A stretch of 64,000 nucleotides of DNA from contig NZ_AP023367.1 of NCBI RefSeq assembly GCF_014218335.1, positions 2,915,501 through 2,979,500 on the forward strand, given 5' to 3'. Of this stretch, positions 9,520 to 18,680 are shown piece by piece. The stretch comes from Anaerocolumna cellulosilytica (GTDB taxonomy: Bacteria > Bacillota > Clostridia > Lachnospirales > Lachnospiraceae). A program made the position numbers and the translations under genes. The number at the start of each line of letters is the position of its first letter. The first letter of the stretch is position 1. The notes beneath the pieces are model-generated. The model did no database searches, had not been told where the DNA came from, and worked only from the letters and a program-made list of their open reading frames with translations.

Positions 9520-10329
9520 ATGATTACTGCTGACTACCACGTACATTCAAAGTTTTCCAGTGATTCCGAGAGTACAATGGAGAGCATGATTGAAAAGGCT
9601 ATCAGCCTTGGAATGGAACGAATTTGTTTTACTGACCATATGGACTATGATTTTCCAGTGTACAACGGATATACTTTTGTTTTTGACCCGGATGAATATT
9701 TTGATACACTAAATATTTTAAAGGTACGCTATCAGGATAAAATTAAAGTATTAATAGGCGTGGAACTCGGACTTCAACCTTACCTTGTAGATAGATACCA
9801 TCAATTACTCTCTAAATACCCTTTTGACTTTGCCATTGGTTCCTCCCATCTGGTAAATGGTATTGATCCTTATAGGAAAGAATACTGGGAAGGCAAAAGT
9901 AAAGAAGAAGGTATGCGACGCTATTTTCAAAGTATTATTGATAATGTGAAGACTTTTAAAGATTTTCAAATATATGGTCATTTGGATTATGCGATACGCT
10001 ATGCGCCTGATACCAATGAAGGGTATACCTATGAAAGGTTTTCTACTATCATTGATACCATGTTAAAGACAATAATAGAACATGACAAAGGTATAGAAAT
10101 AAATACTTCAGGATTTAAATACGGCCTAGGACACCCTCATCCTCACTCGGATATTGTAAGACGATATAAAGAACTCGGAGGCGAACTCATAACCATTGGT
10201 TCAGATGGACATAAACCGGAACACTTAGGATATGATTTTAAGAAGGCAGAGGAATTATTACTGTCACTTGGATTCCGTTATTATACAGTTTTTGAAAAAA
10301 TGAAGCCGATTTTTATTAAACTCAACTAA
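9520..10329 (+). CDS. hisK: PHP-domain histidinol-phosphatase-like phosphoesterase
   Basis: Metal-dependent phosphoesterase of 269 residues in the HisK/HisJ branch of the PHP family, which removes phosphate from histidinol phosphate in histidine synthesis. Metal ligands are visible in DYHVHSKFSSDS (near the N-terminus), CFTDHMDY, GSSHLVNG, YGHLDYAIRY and SDGHKPEHLG. It has a good GGAGG site. No other his genes are nearby, so the substrate is inferred from family only. A bidirectional terminator follows. Confidence 0.82.
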   Translation: MITADYHVHSKFSSDSESTMESMIEKAISLGMERICFTDHMDYDFPVYNGYTFVFDPDEYFDTLNILKVRYQDKIKVLIGVELGLQPYLVDRYHQLLSKYPFDFAIGSSHLVNGIDPYRKEYWEGKSKEEGMRRYFQSIIDNVKTFKDFQIYGHLDYAIRYAPDTNEGYTYERFSTIIDTMLKTIIEHDKGIEINTSGFKYGLGHPHPHSDIVRRYKELGGELITIGSDGHKPEHLGYDFKKAEELLLSLGFRYYTVFEKMKPIFIKLN

Positions 10330-10373
10330 GGAATGTTAAAATCACTATTCTAATACCTGAAAGTGTCAAAAAC

Positions 10374-10416
10374 ACCTCTCTAGTTCGACCTGTAATTCAA
10401 ACTAGAGAGGTATTTT
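10374..10416. terminator. Bidirectional terminator between the PHP phosphatase and mnmA
   Basis: The arms ACCTCTCTAGTT and AACTAGAGAGGT form a 12-base-pair stem with a 14-base loop. ATTTTAT follows on the plus strand, and A-rich sequence on the other side gives a U tract on the minus strand. The position between two converging genes fits a shared terminator. Confidence 0.82.
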
Positions 10417-10457
10417 ATACTCGCATATATCACTAAAATACATTATTGTCTACTTTA

Positions 10458-11540
10458 TTAATCTCGTAATATGGTTCCACCGCCCACAACATAATCACCA
10501 CTGTAAAATACGACTGCTTGTCCGGGTGTCACAGCTCTTTGAGGTTCTTCAAAGATACATTCCACCTTATCCGCTTCTACCTTACGTATAACACACTTAG
10601 AGCCTCTATGACTATACCGTATTTTAGCTTGTACCGTCATTTCACCCTCTAAGTCCTCAATAGACATAAAATTTAGATTACCTGCATACAATTTATTGCT
10701 GTATACTTCATCACTGTTTCCAATTACTACTTCATTCGTCTCAGGTCTTATAGCAAGTACAAAAACCGGATGACCCATGGAAAGGTTTAGACCCTTTCTT
10801 TGTCCTACAGTATAATGAATGATTCCTTTGTGCTTACCTATAATTTTACCTTCAGTTGTTACAAAGTTGCCTTCCTTAGGTGTTTCACCGGAATACTCTT
10901 TAATAAATTTTGCATAATCCTTATCCGGTATAAAACAGATTTCCTGACTATCCGGCTTATTTGCCACTCTTAAATTAATACCTTTTGCAATTTCACGTAT
11001 TTGATCTTTTGTGTATTCACCAACAGGCATTAATGTATGGGATAACTGAAATTGGGTTAAGTTGTATAAGGCATATGTCTGGTCTTTTTCTGCTGTTGCT
11101 GATTTTTGTAAGGTAAACCTGCCATTGACTAATTTAACCACTCTGGCATAATGACCTGTGGCAATAAAGTCAGCCCCAATGCCAAGCGATTTTGTCAGCA
11201 AAGATTCCCATTTTACATAACGATTACATGCAATACAGGGATTTGGTGTATTTCCTTTTAGATATTCTTCCGTAAAATAGTCCATTACTGCATTTTTAAA
11301 TTCACTCTTGAAGTTCATAACATAATAAGGGATATCAAGAGCAAATGCCACTCTTCTGGCATCGTCAACTGCACTTAAACCGCAGCAGCCTCCACTTTCT
11401 TCCTGTGCAGCCGTATCTTCGTCCTGCCATATCTGCATGGTAACACCGATTACTTCATAACCTGCTTCTTTTAATAGAAGTGCAGCTACCGAAGAATCAA
11501 CTCCACCAGACATACCTACGACTACTTTTTTCTTATCCAA
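10458..11540 (-). CDS. mnmA: tRNA-specific 2-thiouridylase MnmA
   Basis: Enzyme of 360 residues that makes 2-thiouridine at wobble position 34 of tRNA Lys, Glu and Gln, using ATP and persulfide sulfur. It has the PP-loop [15 protein letters not shown], the catalytic cysteine region [12 protein letters not shown] and the second cysteine in [13 protein letters not shown], plus the C-terminal beta-barrel. It is the last gene of the iscR-iscS-iscU operon, so IscS encoded upstream is the natural sulfur donor. The gap to iscU is 10 bases. Confidence 0.95.
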   Translation of the reverse strand: MDKKKVVVGMSGGVDSSVAALLLKEAGYEVIGVTMQIWQDEDTAAQEESGGCCGLSAVDDARRVAFALDIPYYVMNFKSEFKNAVMDYFTEEYLKGNTPNPCIACNRYVKWESLLTKSLGIGADFIATGHYARVVKLVNGRFTLQKSATAEKDQTYALYNLTQFQLSHTLMPVGEYTKDQIREIAKGINLRVANKPDSQEICFIPDKDYAKFIKEYSGETPKEGNFVTTEGKIIGKHKGIIHYTVGQRKGLNLSMGHPVFVLAIRPETNEVVIGNSDEVYSNKLYAGNLNFMSIEDLEGEMTVQAKIRYSHRGSKCVIRKVEADKVECIFEEPQRAVTPGQAVVFYSGDYVVGGGTILRD

Positions 11541-11550
11541 GATATACCTC

Positions 11551-11988
11551 CTAGTAGACTTCTTCTACTTCTTCCTCACTAATATCGGTTTTGGGTTTTT
11601 CAAGTCCCTCAATTACGATATTGTTTTTTGTAGCATAATCCCAGAGCGCTGCATGGATTGCTTCTTCTGCTAATAATGAACAATGTACCTTAACCGGTGG
11701 CAGACCATCTAAGGCATCCATAACCGCTTTATTGGTTACTTGAAGTGCTTCCTTTATACCTTTACCCTTAACCAGTTCCGTTGCCATACTGCTGGTAGCA
11801 ACTGCTGCACCACAGCCAAATGTTTTAAATTTAACATCATTAATGATGCCATTGTCATCAATATCCAGATATATTCTCATGATATCTCCACATTTGGCAT
11901 TTCCTACAGTACCTACTCCACTTGCATTTTCTATTTCTCCGACATTTCTTGGGTTGCTGAAATGATCCATTACTTTCTCAGTGTACAT
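11551..11988 (-). CDS. iscU: Iron-sulfur cluster scaffold protein IscU/NifU N-terminal type
   Basis: Scaffold of 145 residues on which IscS builds Fe-S clusters. The three cluster-binding cysteines are visible in [22 protein letters not shown] and [15 protein letters not shown]. The protein ends with an acidic tail ([10 protein letters not shown]). The alignment follows the NifU-like form found beside NifS/IscS in clostridia rather than the SufU form with its insertion. It lies between iscS and mnmA, all on the minus strand. Confidence 0.94.
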   Translation of the reverse strand: MYTEKVMDHFSNPRNVGEIENASGVGTVGNAKCGDIMRIYLDIDDNGIINDVKFKTFGCGAAVATSSMATELVKGKGIKEALQVTNKAVMDALDGLPPVKVHCSLLAEEAIHAALWDYATKNNIVIEGLEKPKTDISEEEVEEVY

Positions 11989-12039
11989 TTGCTTATTCCT
12001 CCTTAATAAATACCTGCATATATTTCTTATTAAAAGATA

Positions 12040-13236
12040 TTATATTCCTTCCTTGATATGCGAAATTTTAATAAAATCTTCATATAAAGGTGACATGGAT
12101 CGAAGTTTTTCTACGATTTCCTTAATCTTTTCTACAACATAATCAAGTTCTTCCTCTGTGTTATCTTCGCACAAAGTCAGGCGCAGGGAACCATGCGCTA
12201 TTTCATGAGGCAAACCAATAGCAAGCAGTACGTGAGAGGGATCTAAAGATCCCGATGTACAGGCAGAACCACTGGAAGCACAAATATTTTGCATGTCAAG
12301 CATAATCAGTAGAGATTCCCCTTCGATAAACTGAAAACTAAAATTAACATTATTGGGAAGTCTACTCGTTCTATGACCGTTTAATCTAACATAAGGAATT
12401 TCTGATAGCACTCGATTAATTAACCTATCTCTTAATGCTATTTCTTTTTCCTGACGTTCTTTTAAGGTTTCGATTGCGATTTCAACAGCCTTTCCAAAAC
12501 CTACAATTCCCGGTACATTCTCTGTTCCGGCTCTTCTATGCCTTTCCTGACCGCCGCCATGGACAAATGCTTTTAATTTTAGACCTTTGCGAATATATAA
12601 AAATCCAATTCCCTTGGGTCCATTTAATTTATGACCGCTGGCACTTAGCATATCAATGTTTAAGTCATTTACATCCATATCCAGTTGACCAAATGCCTGC
12701 ACAGCATCTGTGTGGAATAGAATTTTGTTTTCCTTTGCTAACTGCCCGATTTCCTTGATTGGCTGAACAGTTCCTATTTCATTATTGGCAAACATAACGG
12801 AGATTAAGATAGTCGTGGGACGAATAGCCTTTTTAAGCTCATCCAGTTTTATAATCCCATTTTCATCTACGTCAACATAAGTAACTTCAAAGCCTTTTGA
12901 CTCTAAATATTCACAGGTATGCAATACTGCATGATGCTCAATTTTAGATGTAATAATATGATTTCCTTTATCCCCGTAAGCTTCTGCTGTTGCTTTTATA
13001 GCCCAGTTATCGCTTTCTGTACCACCTGCTGTAAAATATATTTCAAAGGGTTCCGCCTTAAGCGCATTTGCTATTGTATTTCTGGCATCATCCACTGCTT
13101 TTTTATTTTGAGTTGCTAGTTCATACACGCTGGAGGGATTTCCGAAACTCTCCGTGAAAAAAGGAAGCATGGCCTCCACAACTGCTGGGCGTGTTTTGGT
13201 TGTAGCGGCATTATCCAAATAAATCTTTTTTTCCAT
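12040..13236 (-). CDS. iscS: Cysteine desulfurase IscS/NifS
   Basis: PLP enzyme of about 398 residues that takes sulfur from cysteine for Fe-S clusters and for tRNA thiolation. It begins MEKKIYLDNAATTKT. The PLP lysine is in SASGHKLNGPKG and the catalytic cysteine loop is SSGSACTSGSLDPSH, a class I arrangement. An ATG three codons upstream abuts the AGGAG sequence, so the ATG at 13236, nine bases from AGGAG, is the better start. It lies 24 bases after iscR. Confidence 0.95.
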   Translation of the reverse strand: MEKKIYLDNAATTKTRPAVVEAMLPFFTESFGNPSSVYELATQNKKAVDDARNTIANALKAEPFEIYFTAGGTESDNWAIKATAEAYGDKGNHIITSKIEHHAVLHTCEYLESKGFEVTYVDVDENGIIKLDELKKAIRPTTILISVMFANNEIGTVQPIKEIGQLAKENKILFHTDAVQAFGQLDMDVNDLNIDMLSASGHKLNGPKGIGFLYIRKGLKLKAFVHGGGQERHRRAGTENVPGIVGFGKAVEIAIETLKERQEKEIALRDRLINRVLSEIPYVRLNGHRTSRLPNNVNFSFQFIEGESLLIMLDMQNICASSGSACTSGSLDPSHVLLAIGLPHEIAHGSLRLTLCEDNTEEELDYVVEKIKEIVEKLRSMSPLYEDFIKISHIKEGI

Positions 13237-13260
13237 CTGTGTCATCTCCTAATATTTATT

Positions 13261-13740
13261 TTATTGCCCGCAAGAAGGCTTTTTACGGTTATCTGTTTCT
13301 AATATCCCGTGTTCAGTCCTAAGTTTCCTGCTTTCCTCCAATAATTCCGAGAGGAGCATGGTATCGACGGTACTGTTTATACTATCACTTATACGCATCC
13401 ATACATATTTTGTTACACATAAATCTGCACCGGTACAGGAGGAACCGCTGCCTAGTATCTCTGCACAGTCCACCGGATTTAGGTCACCTTCTAAAGCTCT
13501 TAATATATCTCCTACTGAAATATCCTCCGGCTTTTTAGCAAGAATATAACCTCCCTGCGCACCACGAATGCTGTTAACAATACCAGCTCTTTTAAGTTTC
13601 GCAATTAACTGTTCCAGGTAGCTTATAGAGATTCCCTGCCTTTCAGCAACCCCACTCAAGGCAACCGCTTCGCTTTCCCCGTTTAATGCCAAATCCAGTA
13701 CTGCGCGTAGACCATATCTGCCCTTTGTAGATAGTTTCAT
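13261..13740 (-). CDS. iscR: Rrf2/IscR-family transcription regulator
   Basis: Regulator of 159 residues with an N-terminal winged helix (MKLSTKGRYGLRAVLDLAL). Three cysteines in the segment PVDCAEILGSGSSCTG and ADLC fit the Fe-S ligand positions of IscR-type proteins. Leading an operon of iscS, iscU and mnmA, it most likely senses Fe-S status and represses its own operon. A near-consensus promoter and a matching dyad lie upstream. CymR-like cysteine control is an alternative, but the cysteines and context favour IscR. Confidence 0.88.
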   Translation of the reverse strand: MKLSTKGRYGLRAVLDLALNGESEAVALSGVAERQGISISYLEQLIAKLKRAGIVNSIRGAQGGYILAKKPEDISVGDILRALEGDLNPVDCAEILGSGSSCTGADLCVTKYVWMRISDSINSTVDTMLLSELLEESRKLRTEHGILETDNRKKPSCGQ

Positions 13741-13783
13741 TGTTAGCTCCCATCTGCGACCCCTGGTCGCGTATAAATCAAAA

Positions 13784-13806
13784 GGTTGAATACCTTCTAT
13801 TCAACC
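13784..13806 (-). terminator. Leader hairpin in the iscR 5' untranslated region
   Basis: GGTTGAAT and ATTCAACC form a perfect 8-base-pair stem. On the minus strand it is followed by TTTTGATTT, like a weak terminator or attenuator between the promoter and iscR. A second small hairpin (GCGACC/GGTCGC) lies between it and the start codon. Confidence 0.45.
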
Positions 13807-13841
13807 ATCCACCTTTCTGTGAATTTCGGATTTTAATTCCT

Positions 13842-13867
13842 ACTATTTCATTTCCTAGTAAAATAGT
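13842..13867. promoter_or_regulatory. Candidate IscR operator
   Basis: Perfect arms ACTATTT and AAATAGT are separated by 12 bases and lie just after the -10 of the iscR promoter. A repressor bound here would block initiation, which fits autoregulation by the Rrf2 protein. Confidence 0.5.
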
Positions 13868-13880
13868 GTGCATTTGTAAC

Positions 13881-13909
13881 ATAATATCACCGCAAAGTTA
13901 ATTTGTCAA
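13881..13909 (-). promoter_or_regulatory. Sigma-A promoter of the iscR-iscS-iscU-mnmA operon
   Basis: TTGACA and TATTAT on the minus strand are 17 bases apart, almost the consensus. The start of iscR is about 140 bases downstream, so the transcript has a leader with two hairpins. Confidence 0.8.
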
Positions 13910-13987
13910 CAGGATTCTGGTATTGTTTGCTATCCTGCGAATATATTTAAATAAGTTATTTAATTAGGAAGTGTTAGGAGTTTTTAT

Positions 13988-15544
13988 ATGACAAAAAACA
14001 AAAGCAATCTGATTAAAGGTACCTTGGTACTTACATTAGCAGGCGTTATTACCCGATTAATCGGTTTCTTTTATCGTATTTTTCTTTCTAATTCTATGGG
14101 ACCGGAGGTACTTGGAATATATCAATTGGTTTTTCCGGTATACGGTATTTGCTTTACCATATTTGCTTCGGGTATACAGACAGCTATCTCTACCCTGGTA
14201 GCCAATGAATTAGGTCAAAAACATTATGTTGGCATTTCAAAAGTACTAAAAAAGGGAATACTTATGTCAGTAAGTACAGCATTAGTATTATCCTTCTTAA
14301 CCTATCGTTATTCGGACTTTCTGGCAATAAGTGTATTAAGAGAAGCAAATTGTGTTTCTTCTATAAAATTATTAGCCTTGGCTTTCCCTTTTTGTGGTAT
14401 TACTTCTTGCATTAATGGTTACTATTATGGATTAAAAAAAGCCGGTGTTCCCGCTGCAACACAGTTATTAGAGCAGATAGTAAGAGTCATCACTGTTTTC
14501 TTTCTTGCTGGATACGCCGGTAATGGTGATATTAAAGTAACCAGTGACCTAGCAGTATTAGGTCTGGTTATTGGTGAATTTGCCTCTCAGTTGTATAACA
14601 TCGGCTCCATGTATTTTAACCGTACCTCTAAAGAAATTAATGCTCTGGCAGAGGCCTCTGAAAAACATAATGTACAAAATACTTGTGAAAAAGAGTCTAA
14701 ATCTCTGACTCTGCAATTATTTAAAATAAGTCTTCCACTCACAGCTAATCGTTTACTAATTAGTATTTTACATAGTGTGGAGGCCATCTTAATTCCCAGT
14801 ATGTTAAAATTATATGGCTTAAGCAGTTCTGAAGCCTTAAGTATATATGGAGTCCTGACAGGAATGTCCGTACCCTTTATCATGTTCCCTTCCGCCATAA
14901 CAAATTCCTTATCCGTACTCCTGCTGCCGACCATATCCGAAGCCCAGTCTTCTAAGAATACCGATATGATAAAGAAAACCACTTCTATTTCAATAAAATA
15001 TAGCTTGTTAATAGGCATTATCAGCAGCGGTTTATTTATAAGCTTTGGTCAGGAACTTGGTAATATTGTCTTCCATAACAAAATGGCAGGAAGTTTTTTA
15101 ACCACTCTGGCCTGGCTTTGTCCCTTTCTATACATAACAACTACTTTAAGCAGTATTATAAATGGGCTGGGTTTAGCCCACTTAACTTTTATTAATTCAG
15201 TAGTGGGTCTATCTGTCCGAATTCTTATGATTTTATACTTTGTTCCAAAACAAGGGATTACCGGTTACCTTACCTGTCTGCTAGTCAGTCAGTTAGTTAT
15301 AACCTGCTTTGACGGATTAATTGTAATGAAACATATTAAACCACCCTTTCAGGCATCGGACTTTATACTAAAGCCCAGTATTATTGTAGCCGGATGCAGT
15401 TATATCATGTATCGGATTTATGAATATTTTAGACCACAGATACAGGGTTTACCAGCCTTAATAGGCTTTTGCACTTTATTATGTGTTCTTATTGTTATAC
15501 TTTTAGGCATAACAAAAGCTGTTTCCTTAAAAGATTTTAAGTAA
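13988..15544 (+). CDS. SpoVB/MurJ-like polysaccharide flippase
   Basis: Integral membrane protein of 518 residues in the MOP flippase superfamily, with 12 to 14 hydrophobic segments. The N-terminal sequence TLVLTLAGVITRLIGFFYRI and the following MGPEVLGIYQL are typical of the stage V sporulation protein B group, which moves lipid-linked precursors across the membrane. It could act in spore cortex or cell-wall synthesis. It has a GGAG site and its own divergent promoter region. Its last eight bases overlap the end of the converging GGDEF gene. Confidence 0.85.
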   Translation: MTKNKSNLIKGTLVLTLAGVITRLIGFFYRIFLSNSMGPEVLGIYQLVFPVYGICFTIFASGIQTAISTLVANELGQKHYVGISKVLKKGILMSVSTALVLSFLTYRYSDFLAISVLREANCVSSIKLLALAFPFCGITSCINGYYYGLKKAGVPAATQLLEQIVRVITVFFLAGYAGNGDIKVTSDLAVLGLVIGEFASQLYNIGSMYFNRTSKEINALAEASEKHNVQNTCEKESKSLTLQLFKISLPLTANRLLISILHSVEAILIPSMLKLYGLSSSEALSIYGVLTGMSVPFIMFPSAITNSLSVLLLPTISEAQSSKNTDMIKKTTSISIKYSLLIGIISSGLFISFGQELGNIVFHNKMAGSFLTTLAWLCPFLYITTTLSSIINGLGLAHLTFINSVVGLSVRILMILYFVPKQGITGYLTCLLVSQLVITCFDGLIVMKHIKPPFQASDFILKPSIIVAGCSYIMYRIYEYFRPQIQGLPALIGFCTLLCVLIVILLGITKAVSLKDFK

Positions 15545-17066
15545 ACAGCTTGTAACCGTCTTTTCCACAATCCTTTACATCATACAATGCCTTATCCGCG
15601 CAATCTAATAGCTGATTGTAATTCAGACCGTCAGATGGATACATAGATACACCAATACTTCCTGATAACGAGATTTGATACCTTTCTTCAAGGTACACAG
15701 TCCGAAGTGTCCTACTAAGTAAGTCTGCCTTTGAAGCGATAACTTCCCGGCTTGTTATATTTCCAATAAATACAGCAAATTCATCTCCGCCTATGCGGCC
15801 AATAATTTCTCCGGCAGAAAAAATCATTTTGACTTGGTTGATAACAAAGGATAAAACCTTGTCTCCTTGTAAATGACCGTATCGGTCATTAATGCTCTTA
15901 AAGTCATCAATATCAACAATCATGAAGATATGCTTGGCTTCACTATGTTGTTCAATATAATGGTCAATCAAATCCTTAGTGGTACATTTATTATAAACAC
16001 CAGTCAGCGGATCTCGTTTTGCTTTGTTTTCTAAAGTTTGTAATTCCTTCTTATGAAGGTCTATATTGACAATCTTGCCTATTACCCGGGTGGGGCGCTT
16101 TTTATCACCATATAATGTCTTACCTCGGGTATGGCACCAAACATACTCCCCATTCACATCTCTTAACCGGAATTCCGATTCCACCATTTCTTTACCACTG
16201 GATAAAGCCCTCAGATACTCTGAAAATACTCCCATATCCTCATCATGTATCATAAATTTATCTTCCCTTAACACCTCTGAAAACTTGTATATTACCGGCT
16301 CTTTACCATACAATTCCTTATATTTGTCAGCAAAAATCATGGTGTCATTTTCAACGTCATATTCAAATAAAATGTCGTTGGAGATTTCTGCTGCTACCCG
16401 GTACCGTTCTTCTTCTAAAAGCAATTTCTCCTGCATGAGCCTGGATTCTGAAATGTCTATTATAACAGCTGACAATGTGGACTTCTTTTCTTTATCTTGT
16501 ATGTAATTACCATTAATAAGTATCCAGATGATTCTCCCGCTTTTCGTAACCAGACGCACTTCTTTTTGTACATACTCTCCATTTACAAAGCCGTCTGCTA
16601 AGGAGATGAACTTGTCCAAATCCTCTGCAATTGCAAGAGCAGTAAAATCATTATTAAATAGCTTCTTAATTTCATTCTTATCATAACCCACCAACTCATA
16701 AAAACCATTGCTGGCATAAATTATAGGATATCCCGGCTCCAGAATAAAATTAGCAAAACAGGCATGGATACTATTCGTAATATGCCTTAATTCCACAGAT
16801 GCTTCTCTAAGCTTATCTTCACTGGCTTTTTTTACCCTCCATATAACCATAGCCGATATACCAAGCATGATTAAAAATAACAAACACACAACCAGTAGAA
16901 TGGTAAAATAGTCAGGGACAAATCGATTTTCCATAAAACTTTCCTTAGCACTAACTATGTCATGTTTCAGCAAAACATTACCAGCTAACACCACGCTATA
17001 TAATACAATGACAAACCCGTTACGCAAAGCTTTGTGAAAAACGATACGAAAAGTCCGCTTTTTCAC
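15537..17066 (-). CDS. PAS-PAS-GGDEF diguanylate cyclase under c-di-GMP riboswitch control
   Basis: Membrane-bound protein of 509 residues that makes cyclic di-GMP. It has two N-terminal membrane helices (about 14-33 and 54-76), a coiled linker, two PAS domains (about 90-210 and 215-335) and a C-terminal GGDEF domain. The active site GRIGGDEFAVF is intact. The RxxD product-inhibition site normally five residues upstream is absent (the residues there read SAGE). The start is GTG with AAGGTG seven bases upstream. A c-di-GMP-I riboswitch and terminator lie in its leader, so the missing allosteric site may be replaced by RNA-level feedback. What the PAS domains sense is unknown. Confidence 0.92.
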   Translation of the reverse strand: MKKRTFRIVFHKALRNGFVIVLYSVVLAGNVLLKHDIVSAKESFMENRFVPDYFTILLVVCLLFLIMLGISAMVIWRVKKASEDKLREASVELRHITNSIHACFANFILEPGYPIIYASNGFYELVGYDKNEIKKLFNNDFTALAIAEDLDKFISLADGFVNGEYVQKEVRLVTKSGRIIWILINGNYIQDKEKKSTLSAVIIDISESRLMQEKLLLEEERYRVAAEISNDILFEYDVENDTMIFADKYKELYGKEPVIYKFSEVLREDKFMIHDEDMGVFSEYLRALSSGKEMVESEFRLRDVNGEYVWCHTRGKTLYGDKKRPTRVIGKIVNIDLHKKELQTLENKAKRDPLTGVYNKCTTKDLIDHYIEQHSEAKHIFMIVDIDDFKSINDRYGHLQGDKVLSFVINQVKMIFSAGEIIGRIGGDEFAVFIGNITSREVIASKADLLSRTLRTVYLEERYQISLSGSIGVSMYPSDGLNYNQLLDCADKALYDVKDCGKDGYKLFT

Positions 17067-17212
17067 TTCTTTTCACCTTCTTTATCGCATTTTAATTTAC
17101 ATTACTGTTTTCTCATTTGTTCAGTAAATATTTGTTACTGTAGCATTAATTATGACATTCTGTTGAGAACACCCTTAATTATAACTTCCATTACTTCAAG
17201 AGAAAAAATATA

Positions 17213-17242
17213 CAAAAAAAGCTCCATGTTATACACAGAGCT
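17213..17242 (-). terminator. Intrinsic terminator of the c-di-GMP riboswitch
   Basis: On the minus strand AGCTCTGTG pairs with CATGGAGCT (two G-U pairs) around TATAA, followed by seven T residues. It lies between the aptamer and the GGDEF gene. Seven bases overlapping its 5' arm (CTAAGCT, 17239-17245) are complementary to AGCTTAG inside the aptamer (17327-17333), giving a plausible antiterminator. Confidence 0.82.
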
Positions 17243-17260
17243 TAGCTTGCAAATAAGCAG

Positions 17261-17381
17261 TAATCCTAATTACTTTGTGCAACCGGCTATCATATCAGAA
17301 AACACTTTTGTTTTCCGGTTTAGACCCTAAGCTTTGCGTCCTTATCTTTCGATAAGTTTGCCCATACCAAATATAGGATTA
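17261..17381 (-). promoter_or_regulatory. Cyclic di-GMP-I (GEMM-I) riboswitch aptamer
   Basis: Read on the minus strand, the aptamer contains the class I landmarks in order: GGGCAAAC, a GAAA tetraloop closed by TTATC/GATAA, GGACGCAAAGC, GGGTCTAAACCGG, and GATAGCCGGTTGCAC. The outer stem can extend as TAATCCTA with TAGGATTA. The sequence matches the GEMM-I consensus closely. It has a promoter directly upstream and a terminator directly downstream, and the first gene after it is the GGDEF gene at 17066. It is therefore a transcription-level switch that senses the product of the enzyme it controls. Confidence 0.93.
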
Positions 17382-17409
17382 TTGTACTGCATATTAATGT
17401 ATATTGCAA
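17381..17409 (-). promoter_or_regulatory. Promoter of the riboswitch-GGDEF transcript
   Basis: TTGCAA and TACAAT on the minus strand are 17 bases apart. The expected start of transcription falls just before the aptamer, as usual for GEMM-I RNAs. Confidence 0.65.
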
Positions 17410-17607
17410 CAGTTTTTCTCTTCTTTATACAAATAAAAGGGCAAACTATCACTTTAACTTTTGGCTTTTTATTGAATATAATATATGAACCTATGTATGA
17501 CTCCCTATCTATAGCTTACATGTGCGTTTAAAAATGTAGTTTCTGCTTCGAATATATTTTCAATATATATATAATTGTTTGGGAACATATTGTACTTTAT
17601 AATCATT

Positions 17608-18219
17608 CTATTGTAAGATAAAAGATTCATAAACATTCTCAAAATAGTTATCTGATATACTATCTACATCAGAATAAATAATCATTTTGTCAGCTTTAAT
17701 TAAAAATGTTACTGCCAAAGACAATATTATACAGTCCTCAAAGCATTTATCTACAGAATTCCAATTCATATGTCCTATACAATCATTTTGTATTATGGGT
17801 ATGATTTGCATATGCAGCAAAAAATCAAGGGTTTTTAAAAGTTCTGCCTTTTTTTTTTCATTTTCAAAGTCTTTTATGTTTAATAATATTTGAGCAATCG
17901 TCTTATCATATTTACCAAAAGACTCAAAGTATAATTGTATAATTTTACATTGACCAATAGCACCGAAAAAACCTTGATTAATTAATTCATCTGATTTAAA
18001 TTCCATGTTAAGTTGATTTGCACCGCTTGCAATAGCTCCTGATGATACAATTATAATTTTATTTCCAGCATCCTGAATGTTTGATAACACTTTTATCAAC
18101 TGTTCAAAACGATTATATTTACAACCATTTTCATCAATTAGGCTTGTTATGTTGACCAATACAACAATTATATAATTGTCTAATACCATATTAACGTACA
18201 TTCCTTTCGCTTCGCTCAA
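17608..18219 (-). CDS. Truncated, degenerate glutamate 5-kinase-like amino acid kinase
   Basis: A 203-residue protein that resembles only the N-terminal two-thirds of ProB (about 260 residues plus an optional PUA domain). IIIVSSGAIASGANQL and GAIGQCKIIQLYFESFGKYD align well with ProB, and the ORF ends just after IIYSDVDSISD. Key sites are eroded: the nucleotide-binding VVKxGTS reads VVLVNIT, INEND reads IIQND, and GDND is gone. Catalysis is unlikely. Three in-frame starts are possible (TTG at 18219, ATG a few codons later); AAAGGA lies between them. It is the last gene on the cluster side and may be a decaying remnant or a non-catalytic protein. Confidence 0.55.
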   Translation of the reverse strand: MSEAKGMYVNMVLDNYIIVVLVNITSLIDENGCKYNRFEQLIKVLSNIQDAGNKIIIVSSGAIASGANQLNMEFKSDELINQGFFGAIGQCKIIQLYFESFGKYDKTIAQILLNIKDFENEKKKAELLKTLDFLLHMQIIPIIQNDCIGHMNWNSVDKCFEDCIILSLAVTFLIKADKMIIYSDVDSISDNYFENVYESFILQ

Positions 18220-18525
18220 AGCTCAAATCGTGATGAAAGAGAACAAGCGAATTTCTTCTTCACTTGATATAATTAACTAGAATAATATAAACATACTGCC
18301 GTATCTGTTGTGGTATCGACTTGCACAAAAAAATTATAATTACTGCCATTGCCATAACGTCTACTAAAAATTTTACTCCTCAAATAACAATAAACGTTTT
18401 GCCACTATTAATTCAGACTTATAAAATCTTAAGCATGCTATCTGTAAAGCAATACATCCTCTCTTGTAATACATTGACTCTGTATATGCCAATCACTTCT
18501 CAAAAAGTCTATAAAATCCATAAGG

Positions 18526-18680
18526 GATGAAGCCTTTACTTGTTCAGTGTGCAAATGACGCAAGCATGATTCCAAGAATCCATATCTTAAATTCAAGTAT
18601 GAGCATATCAAGAAACGCCATGGACACAAAATAGCTTAAAGCGATTGTACGAATGACGTTCACTGAATTTATCAAATAAT
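18526..18680 (+). pseudogene. Remnant of an IS110-family transposase C-terminus
   Basis: On the plus strand the reading MKPLLVQCANDAS, then after a frameshift SKNPYLKFKYEHIKKRHGHK, then after another break KAIVRM, reproduces in order the conserved C-terminal region of IS110/IS116/IS902 transposases. At least two frameshifts or stops interrupt it and no N-terminal DEDD domain is nearby. It lies in the 521-base gap between the kinase-like gene and the radical SAM-type gene, at the end of the biosynthetic cluster. It suggests past insertion-sequence activity at this boundary. Confidence 0.75.

Noticed and set aside
17430-17465. GGGCAAACTATC on the plus strand, resembling the start of a second c-di-GMP aptamer
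   Set aside because: No GACGCAAAG, tetraloop or GATAGCCGG follows on that strand, so it is a chance match.
17034-17531. Plus-strand ORFs over the riboswitch leader
   Set aside because: They lie antisense to the aptamer and have no recognisable protein features.
18438-18629. Minus-strand 63-codon ORF in the gap beside the cluster
   Set aside because: It overlaps the IS110-type remnant, which reads on the plus strand; no ribosome-binding site or homology is visible.
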